Assembly (NCBI RefSeq): GCF_010727605.1
Contig: NZ_AP022568.1
Location: 1,488,001-1,552,000 of the forward strand
Length of the DNA stretch: 64,000 nucleotides
Reading direction: 5' to 3'
From: Mycobacterium simiae
GTDB lineage: Bacteria > Actinomycetota > Actinomycetes > Mycobacteriales > Mycobacteriaceae
The position numbers and the translations under genes are program-made. The notes under the pieces were generated by a model, which ran no database searches, was not told the DNA's origin, and saw only the letters and a program-made list of their open reading frames with translations. Shown here piece after piece: positions 58,516-64,000 of this stretch; position 1 is the stretch's first letter; the number at the start of each line of letters is the position of its first letter.

Positions 58516-59958
58516 CTAGAACTTCAGGCCGGAGTACATGATCTGGTTCGGATCGTACTTCTGTCGCACGCTGTTCAACTGCGCTAGATTCGAGCCGAAA
58601 TAGCGTGACGCCGCGGTGTTTGGCTCCAAGTAGTTGACATAACCGCCCACCGAAAACTGTTGCACCGCTTGGTGTGCAGCGCTCAGCCACTGCGTGGCCG
58701 CCGCGACCTGATTGGCGGATGGCTCGACATACCACTGCAGCACCGCCGATTGCTTGCGCCACGGGAAGGTCGAGTCCGCCGGAGCCACATCGGCGATCGC
58801 ACCACCCAGCGGATCCACCAGCAACGAAGCCTGCCCGGCGGACGCGGGCCATTGCCCGATCGCGGTGGCAATGGCATGCGCCGCAGCCGAATTCACTGTC
58901 GTGATCACATCGGACCCGGCGACGAAGCCGCGAGGCGGAGACGTCGAGCTGCCGCCGGCCAGATACGTCACCAGGTCCATGCGGTTCATCGTCTTGTTGC
59001 TGACCGCGGTGGGCTGCAAGCCGATTGCGGCCTTGAGCGCGTCGGCCATCCCGGCCGCGCCCCCGGCTGGACAGGTCGCCAGAATATGACAATCGGGCTG
59101 AGCGCCTCCGACCGCGAGATCGACCATGGCCCAGGCATTTCGATCGGCGTCGTTCAACCAGTTCTGCCAACCGACCAGGACCTGAACGGCCGAGGACGGC
59201 GCGAAGTCGAGGCGGACGATGTCGGTGTCACCGGTCGGGAAGGTCGCAAACGTCATCGATGTGGTCACGCCCACATTGCCACCGCCGCCACCGCGTAACG
59301 CCCAGAACAGATCCGGATGGTCACTAGCCGACGCGGTGACGACGTCGCCACTGGGCAGCACCACCGTGGCCGATTGCAATGCGTCGCAGGCGAGGCCGGC
59401 GTGCCGCGAATCCGCGCCGATGCCGCCGCCGAGCGTCAGCCCACCGACACCGACCGTTGGGCAACTGCCGGTAGGAACGCCGCGACCCGCGCCGGCACAG
59501 GTCTGATGTATCGCCCACAGATTGGTCGCGGGCGACGCCGTGACGTTGCCGCCGTCGAGCGTCGGGCCACCCGGGAGTCCGCGCAAGTCGAGCATCATCA
59601 CGCCGTTCGCGCTCGAGGCGCCAATGTAGGAGTGCCCACCGCCGCGCGGCGCGACTTTGAGCTTGTTGGCCGACGCGAAAGCAAGCGCCTTTTGGACATC
59701 GGCCTGCGACGAAACCGCGACGATCGCTGCCGGGGTGGAATTGTTGTAGAACGAGTTGAATACTTGCTTGCGCGAGGAGAATTGGGCGCCGCTGGCCGGC
59801 AGCAGCACGCTGCCACCGATGGTGGAGGCCAGACCATTCCAGCTGGCGGCCGCAGCTCCCGGGTCTGCGCCGGCCCGTGCGGTGCCGAACACCGCGCCCG
59901 CCGCCAGCGCTGAAACGGCACCGCGGAGAAACGTTTGACGCGAGATGCCATGATCCAT
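58516..59958 (-). CDS. Secreted BBE-type FAD-dependent oxidase
   Basis: 480 residues. Export signal at the N-terminus (SRQTFLRGAVSALAAGA) resembling a Tat signal with the second arginine replaced by Gln. FAD-binding PCMH domain with RGGGHSYIGA (His109) and GSCPTVGVGGLTLGGG (Cys166); these two are the sites of bicovalent flavin attachment in berberine-bridge-type oxidases. The C-terminal BBE motif NYLEPNTAASRYFG and YDPNQIMY end is intact. Probably oxidises a sugar or alcohol outside the cell with O2. In M. tuberculosis the region carries short oxidoreductase fragments (Rv3351c-Rv3353c, from memory). Convergent with the PPE gene. Confidence 0.85.
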   Translation of the reverse strand: MDHGISRQTFLRGAVSALAAGAVFGTARAGADPGAAAASWNGLASTIGGSVLLPASGAQFSSRKQVFNSFYNNSTPAAIVAVSSQADVQKALAFASANKLKVAPRGGGHSYIGASSANGVMMLDLRGLPGGPTLDGGNVTASPATNLWAIHQTCAGAGRGVPTGSCPTVGVGGLTLGGGIGADSRHAGLACDALQSATVVLPSGDVVTASASDHPDLFWALRGGGGGNVGVTTSMTFATFPTGDTDIVRLDFAPSSAVQVLVGWQNWLNDADRNAWAMVDLAVGGAQPDCHILATCPAGGAAGMADALKAAIGLQPTAVSNKTMNRMDLVTYLAGGSSTSPPRGFVAGSDVITTVNSAAAHAIATAIGQWPASAGQASLLVDPLGGAIADVAPADSTFPWRKQSAVLQWYVEPSANQVAAATQWLSAAHQAVQQFSVGGYVNYLEPNTAASRYFGSNLAQLNSVRQKYDPNQIMYSGLKF

Positions 59959-60035
59959 GCGCGGGATTCTTAACCATCCCTCACGAAAATGTCCGGCGCC
60001 GCAGCCTGTGTCAGATCACAGTGTGGCCTCGATTG

Positions 60036-60052
60036 GCCGATACGCGATCGGC
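60036..60052. repeat. Inverted repeat GCCGAT-N5-ATCGGC
   Basis: Perfect six-base arms in the 270-bp region between the BBE oxidase and the DUF732 gene, which run divergently. No T-run follows, so an operator is more likely than a terminator. The rest of this intergenic region shows no gene. Confidence 0.4.
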
Positions 60053-60228
60053 GAACGCCCATAACGGTTTACGCGCATTAACCGATGTCTCGGAATCGTC
60101 GCGCTCGCGAAACGCAAAGTGTGCGAACCTTGACCTGTCCGTGTCGTAAACGTGATCGCCATCGATCAGTCTTTCCTAAGTGATTTGAGTGCCGATGAGA
60201 GCACTCTGCGACAGATGGGGAAGCTGTC

Positions 60229-60774
60229 ATGAAAGCAGTTGCTGCTGCGCACGGTTGGCTCTGGGTGTTTCGGTATCAGCCCTTGACGATTCGCCTGCTG
60301 ACCGCGGTCGCGAGCCTGTTGGCCGTGGCGGCGGCGCTGGGTGCACCGGCCGACGCGGACGCCAACACCGACGACAACTTCATCGATGCGCTCAACCACG
60401 CCGGCGTCGACTTCGGCCAACCGGGAAACGCGATGGCCGTGGGCGAGTCCATCTGCCCGATGCTGGCCCAGCCGGGCGGCAGCTTCGCCGGCGCCGTGGC
60501 GAACATCAGACGGCAGGGCATGTCACCGCAGATGGCCCAGGTCTTCACCACGATCGCGATCCAGACCTACTGCCCGGACATGATGGCCAACTTGGCCAGC
60601 GGCAACATGCCCAACATGCCCGGCGGGATCCCGAACATGCCGGGCGGCATGCCCAACATGCCCGGCGGGATCCCGAACATGCCGGGCGGGATCCCGAACG
60701 TGCCGGGCGGCATGCCCAACATGGTGGGCGGCAACACCGCTGGGTTGCCGCAGATCACCGGGCCGGGAATTTAG
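60229..60774 (+). CDS. Secreted DUF732 protein with PNMPGG repeat tail (Rv3354-like)
   Basis: 181 residues. Signal peptide (about 20-43, cleavage near ADADA-N), DUF732 domain (about 45-120) with Cys76 and Cys115, then a tail of seven-residue repeats (NMPGGIP or NMPGGMP) from about 125 to 168 and a short end. The domain matches Rv3354, which is shorter (about 129 residues) and lacks such a tail as I recall. The repeat is Met-, Pro- and Gly-rich and probably unstructured. Stop codon overlaps that of the convergent DUF3017 gene by 4 bp. Confidence 0.87.
   Translation: MKAVAAAHGWLWVFRYQPLTIRLLTAVASLLAVAAALGAPADADANTDDNFIDALNHAGVDFGQPGNAMAVGESICPMLAQPGGSFAGAVANIRRQGMSPQMAQVFTTIAIQTYCPDMMANLASGNMPNMPGGIPNMPGGMPNMPGGIPNMPGGIPNVPGGMPNMVGGNTAGLPQITGPGI
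60604..60732 (+). repeat. 21-bp tandem repeat array (PNMPGG[I/M])
   Basis: Six units of about 21 bp with alternating synonymous forms (an ATGCCC and an ATGCCG type), encoding [21 protein letters not shown]. Likely length-variable. Confidence 0.85.
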
Positions 60775-61055
60775 CCGGTACCCAGCGGATCGATCGTCCA
60801 GGCGATGTAGACCATCGCCGCCCCGACCGTCGCGGTCGTCATGAAGTCAATTCCCTTGCTGCGCACCGACAACAGGCCGGCACGATCCTCGGGCAGCAGC
60901 AACCGCAGAACCGCGGCCACGCCGACCGCAATGCCGATCAACAGCGAGCCACGACGCCAGAAATTGGCCCCCACCAAAACGAAAGCCGTGACGAAGATCA
61001 ACCCAACCAGCATGATCGGCCACTGGGCTTTGGCGGCACTCTTCGCCGAACTCAT
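60771..61055 (-). CDS. DUF3017 small membrane protein
   Basis: 94 residues with three membrane helices (about 12-32, 36-52 and 70-90). Matches Rv3355c in position next to folD and in its DUF3017 pattern. Function unknown. Its ATG overlaps the folD stop region by 4 bp, so it is translated together with folD. Confidence 0.85.
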   Translation of the reverse strand: MSSAKSAAKAQWPIMLVGLIFVTAFVLVGANFWRRGSLLIGIAVGVAAVLRLLLPEDRAGLLSVRSKGIDFMTTATVGAAMVYIAWTIDPLGTG

Positions 61056-61897
61056 TCCCGCTCGGCCAACTCGACCACGTTAGTCAGCAGAAAAGCCCGG
61101 GTAAGCGGGCCAACGCCGCCGGGGTTTGGCGAAACGTAAGCGGCGACGTCCCACACGTCCGGGTGCACATCGCCGGCGAGCTTGCCGTCCACCCGGCTGA
61201 CACCGACGTCGAGCACCGCCGCACCTGCTCGCACCATGTCAGCGGTCAGCATATGCGGCACACCGACGGCGGCGACGATGATGTCGGCCTGCCTGGTCAG
61301 CGCGGGCAGGTCACGAGTTCCGGTGTGGCACAAGGTGACCGTCGCGTTCTCTGAGCGCCGCGTCAACAGCAGGCCCAACGGCCGGCCGACCGTGACGCCG
61401 CGACCGATAACGACCACGTGCGCGCCGGCAATGTCGACGTCATAGCGGCGCAGCAGGTGCACGATGCCGCGCGGCGTGCATGGCAGCGGCGCCGGATTGT
61501 TGAGCACCAGCCGGCCCAGGTTGGTGGGATGCAGCCCGTCGGCATCCTTGCCCGGGTCGATGCGTTCCAGCGCGGCGTTCTCGTCGAGATGCTTGGGCAG
61601 CGGCAACTGCACGATGTAGCCCGTGCACTCCGGGTTGGCGTTCAGCTCGTCGATCGTCTCGTTCAGCTTGGCCGTCGAGATGTCGGCAGGCAGATCGCGG
61701 CGGATCGAGGTAATGCCTACCTTCGCGCAGTCCGCATGCTTTCCCCGAACGTAGGCCTGCGACCCCGGATCGTCGCCGACCAGAATCGTGCCCAGCCCAG
61801 GGGTACGCCCCGCCGCGGTCAGCGCCGCCACTCGCTCCTTGAGGTCGACGAAGATCTCGTCGCGGGTGGCCTTGCCGTCCAGAGTGGTTGCGCGCAC
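61052..61897 (-). CDS. folD: Methylenetetrahydrofolate dehydrogenase/cyclohydrolase
   Basis: 281 residues. Bifunctional FolD that interconverts 5,10-methylene- and 10-formyl-tetrahydrofolate with NADP. Active-site YVRGKHADC (Tyr49, Lys53), [22 protein letters not shown] motif [14 protein letters not shown], and the C-terminal [13 protein letters not shown] 61897 gives the family length; in-frame sequence further upstream is only the 12-bp repeat array and was rejected. Confidence 0.94.
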   Translation of the reverse strand: MRATTLDGKATRDEIFVDLKERVAALTAAGRTPGLGTILVGDDPGSQAYVRGKHADCAKVGITSIRRDLPADISTAKLNETIDELNANPECTGYIVQLPLPKHLDENAALERIDPGKDADGLHPTNLGRLVLNNPAPLPCTPRGIVHLLRRYDVDIAGAHVVVIGRGVTVGRPLGLLLTRRSENATVTLCHTGTRDLPALTRQADIIVAAVGVPHMLTADMVRAGAAVLDVGVSRVDGKLAGDVHPDVWDVAAYVSPNPGGVGPLTRAFLLTNVVELAERE

Positions 61898-61908
61898 GTC
61901 CCACAGTC

Positions 61909-61957
61909 TTCCATGTCGGGTTCCATGTCGAGTTCCATCTCGAGCTTCCATGTCCAG
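61909..61957 (-). repeat. 12-bp tandem repeats between folD and the OYE gene
   Basis: Four head-to-tail units of TTCCATGTCGGG type (variants TTCCATGTCGAG, TTCCATCTCGAG, CTTCCATGTCCAG) on the plus-strand reading, just upstream of both start codons. Confidence 0.75.
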
Positions 61958-61961
61958 GGTT

Positions 61962-61967
61962 TACTCT
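61962..61967 (+). promoter_or_regulatory. -10 box of the OYE-like gene (leaderless)
   Basis: TACTCT ends seven bases before the ATG at 61974. Confidence 0.5.
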
Positions 61968-61973
61968 GCTGGC

Positions 61974-63188
61974 ATGCCCTCTGACCAGCCCACTGGGCCG
62001 GACGTATTCAGTCCCGCCAAGCTCGGCCCGATCACGCTGCGCAACCGCGTCATCAAGTCGGCGACGTTCGAGGCACGTACACCCGGCGCCCTGGTCAGCG
62101 ACGACCTGATCGAATACCACCGGCTGCCGGCCGCGGGCGGAGTCGGCATGACGACCGTCGCCTACTGTGCCGTATCCCCCGGCGGACGCACCGAGGGCAA
62201 CGGACTGTGGATGCGGCCCGAGGCGGTACCCGGGTTGCGCCGGCTCACCGATGCCGTGCACGCCGAAGGCGCGGCGGTGAGTGCACAGATCGGCCACGCG
62301 GGCCCGGTGGCCAACGCCAAATCCAACAAGGCCAAGGCGCTGGCACCGGTCCGCTTTTTCAACCCGATCGGAATGCGCTTCGCCCGCAAGGCCACTCGCG
62401 ACGACATCACCGATGTCATCGCCGCGCACGCCGACGCGGCCCGGTTCGCGATGGAAGCCGGCTTCGACGCCGTCGAAATCCACCTGGGTCACAACTATCT
62501 GGCGAGTTCATTCTTGTCCCCGCTGATCAACCGTCGCGACGACGAGTTCGGCGGATCGCTGCAGAACCGGGCCAAGGTCGCGCGCGGCATCGTGATGGCC
62601 GTGCGCCGCGCGGTGGACAAAGAAGGGACGCCGATCGCGGTCACCGCCAAACTCAACATGGCCGACGGCGTGCGCGGCGGGATCAACACCGACGAGTCGG
62701 TGACCACCGCGAAATGGCTCGAGGAAGACGGCGGCCTGGACGCGATCGAACTGACAGCGGGCAGCTCGCTGGTCAACCCGATGTACCTGTTCCGCGGCGA
62801 CGCCCCGCTCAAGGAGTTCGCCGGAGCCTTCAAGCCGCCGCTGAGCTGGGGTATGCGCATGACGGGCACCAAGTTTCTGCGCGAATACCCGTACCGCGAG
62901 GCGTACCTGCTCCGCGACGCCAAGCTGTTCCGGGCCGAACTCAAGATGCCGCTAATCCTGCTGGGCGGCATCTCCAACCGCGAGACGATGGATTTGGCGA
63001 TGGCCGAGGGATTCGAATTCGTCGCGATGGCCCGGGCCCTGCTCGCCGAGCCGGATCTGATCAACCGCCTCGCGGCCGACGGTGCGCAACACAACGTGCA
63101 TTCGGCGTGTACGCACTGCAATCGATGCATGCCAACCATCTACAGCCGGACCCATTGCGTGGTCACCGGAGCCCCCGACAAAGTGTGA
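61974..63188 (+). CDS. NADH:flavin oxidoreductase (Old Yellow Enzyme family), Rv3359-like
   Basis: 404 residues, FMN-binding TIM barrel: early PITLRNRVIKSATFE, AAVSAQIGHAGP, EIHLGHNYLASSFLSP with the substrate His and Asn, NRRDDEFGGSLQNR, and FEFVAMARALLAEPDL. The C-terminus has four cysteines (379, 382, 385, 395; CX2CX2CX9C) like the iron-sulfur site of 2,4-dienoyl-CoA reductase-type enzymes but with shorter spacing and without the second flavoprotein domain. Substrate unknown. ATG at 61974 sits seven bases from the TACTCT box. Confidence 0.87.
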   Translation: MPSDQPTGPDVFSPAKLGPITLRNRVIKSATFEARTPGALVSDDLIEYHRLPAAGGVGMTTVAYCAVSPGGRTEGNGLWMRPEAVPGLRRLTDAVHAEGAAVSAQIGHAGPVANAKSNKAKALAPVRFFNPIGMRFARKATRDDITDVIAAHADAARFAMEAGFDAVEIHLGHNYLASSFLSPLINRRDDEFGGSLQNRAKVARGIVMAVRRAVDKEGTPIAVTAKLNMADGVRGGINTDESVTTAKWLEEDGGLDAIELTAGSSLVNPMYLFRGDAPLKEFAGAFKPPLSWGMRMTGTKFLREYPYREAYLLRDAKLFRAELKMPLILLGGISNRETMDLAMAEGFEFVAMARALLAEPDLINRLAADGAQHNVHSACTHCNRCMPTIYSRTHCVVTGAPDKV

Positions 63189-63251
63189 CCCCGGCACCGT
63201 AAGCCGCCCGGCATGCCGCAATCGTGCAAATGCCGAAACAGGTCCACGGGC

Positions 63252-63257
63252 TACAGT
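63252..63257 (+). promoter_or_regulatory. -10 box of the FHA gene (leaderless)
   Basis: TACAGT ends eight bases before the ATG at 63265. Confidence 0.45.
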
Positions 63258-63264
63258 TGTGGCG

Positions 63265-64000
63265 ATGAATGCACCAGCCCCGCCGACGTTGACGGTCCGG
63301 CACGACGGGTCGGAACGCACCTTCGCAGCAGGTCACGACGTGGTGGTGGGCCGCGATTTGCGTGCCGACATGCGCATCACACATCCCCTGATTTCGCGCG
63401 CCCACCTGCTGCTGCGCTTCGACCAGGGGCGCTGGCTAGCGATCGACAACGGTTCGCTCAACGGCACCTTCGCCAACGGCAGGCGAGTGCCGGTGGTGGA
63501 CATCCATGACGGGCAGAGCATCAACATCGGAAACCCGGACGGCCCGCTGCTGACCTTCGAAGTCGGACGCCACCAGGGCATGGCCGGACGGCCGCCGCGA
63601 ACCGAGTCGATGGGCATCCCGGTCGCCGCCCAGCACGCGGCATGGCCGTCGGCACAGGCGTCCGGGCAGCCGGGCCCCCCGGTCGCGGCTCCGCCACACG
63701 GTCGTGCGCCGGCCTGGGGCGCCCCGCCACCTCAGCCACCCCGGCCGCGTCCCGGCGGACCGGCTGCGCACCCGGTGCCGCCCGGCCCGCGCCCCGCGCC
63801 GCCGGCCCACCCCGTGTATCCGACGTCGGTCGCGCGACCGAGCGCGCCCCCACCGCTCGCCCCGCCGCCCAGGCCCATGCCCGCGGCCCCGCAAACCCAG
63901 GTGTCCCCCGTCGTCGCCGAGGCCAAAGCGCCGGAGGTGAGCAACCTCGCGACGAAGATGTTCCAGGCACTGTTACCGTCGCGGTCCGGCGCCATCGAGA
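63265..64000 (+). CDS. FHA-domain protein, start of an Rv1747-like ABC exporter (3' end outside window)
   Basis: The frame is open to the last base, 245 codons so far. The N-terminus is an FHA domain with phosphothreonine-binding residues Gly29-Arg30, Ser44-Arg45-x-His47 and Asn66-Gly67-Thr68. A proline-rich linker follows (about 110-225). Both match Rv1747, an ABC exporter that has two FHA domains in front of its ATPase and is regulated by Ser/Thr kinase PknF. The second FHA domain, ATPase and membrane part would lie beyond the window. Since Rv1747 maps elsewhere in M. tuberculosis, this may be a paralogue or a moved gene. Confidence 0.82.
   Translation, partial: MNAPAPPTLTVRHDGSERTFAAGHDVVVGRDLRADMRITHPLISRAHLLLRFDQGRWLAIDNGSLNGTFANGRRVPVVDIHDGQSINIGNPDGPLLTFEVGRHQGMAGRPPRTESMGIPVAAQHAAWPSAQASGQPGPPVAAPPHGRAPAWGAPPPQPPRPRPGGPAAHPVPPGPRPAPPAHPVYPTSVARPSAPPPLAPPPRPMPAAPQTQVSPVVAEAKAPEVSNLATKMFQALLPSRSGAIE

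Noticed and set aside
60004..60023. CRP-like palindrome CTGTG-N6-CACAG upstream of the DUF732 gene
   Set aside because: The half-site spacing is two bases shorter than the mycobacterial CRP consensus TGTGA-N6-TCACA.

Overview
The window is chromosomal DNA of a slow-growing, non-tuberculous Mycobacterium. It has high G+C, GTG and TTG starts, a PPE gene, DUF732 secreted proteins, a 13E12-family gene, a SAM-IV riboswitch, and a gene order that largely follows the M. tuberculosis block Rv3296 (lhr) to Rv3359. Comparisons with M. tuberculosis are from memory, not from an alignment. There is no rRNA or tRNA gene, insertion sequence, prophage or CRISPR array. Layout, 1-16.9 kb: the 3' two thirds of lhr and nei2 (DNA repair), lpqC, two small secreted proteins, an MBL-fold hydrolase, an RluA pseudouridine synthase coupled to glpD2, lpdA, a GGCT-fold protein, the amiB1-amiA1 M20 pair, a cutinase-like esterase, deoD, pmmB and upp. 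16.9-28.4 kb: sapM-like phosphatase, an Rv3311-like acidic protein, a tail-to-tail pair of VWA membrane proteins, a cupin gene divergent from a GntR regulator, an SRPBCC protein, an SOS-boxed 13E12 HNH gene, a proline-rich secreted protein, and the overlapping salvage operon cdd-deoA-add. 28.5-45.2 kb: sdhCDAB, a half condensation-domain protein, a carboxymuconolactone decarboxylase with an ECF41-type promoter, a metallophosphoesterase, sigJ, a mycofactocin-type SDR, an aminotransferase, dacB1-sugI-nagA (peptidoglycan and amino-sugar turnover), a YihY/BrkB membrane protein, trpS and an alpha/beta hydrolase. 45.2-50.9 kb: monomeric isocitrate dehydrogenase (icd2 type) and the SAM-IV-controlled metY-metX-methyltransferase cluster. 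50.9-58.5 kb: an accessory potassium module of two tandem KimA/YdaO-like permeases, a divergent RCK-2TM-RCK potassium channel and a PPE-SVP/SHOCT gene just behind it. 58.5-64 kb: a secreted BBE-type FAD oxidase, a DUF732 protein with a PNMPGG repeat tail, a DUF3017 membrane protein, folD, an OYE-like flavin oxidoreductase and the start of an Rv1747-like FHA-ABC exporter that runs off the end. Genes are very tightly packed, with ATGA/GTGA/TTGA stop-start overlaps. Many genes appear to be leaderless, with a TANNNT -10 box placed 7-9 bases before the start codon; this was used to choose several starts. The most interesting points are the potassium module with its unusual channel, the SOS box lying over the 13E12 start codon, the ECF41-type promoter in the sigJ neighbourhood, and the extent of leaderless promoters.
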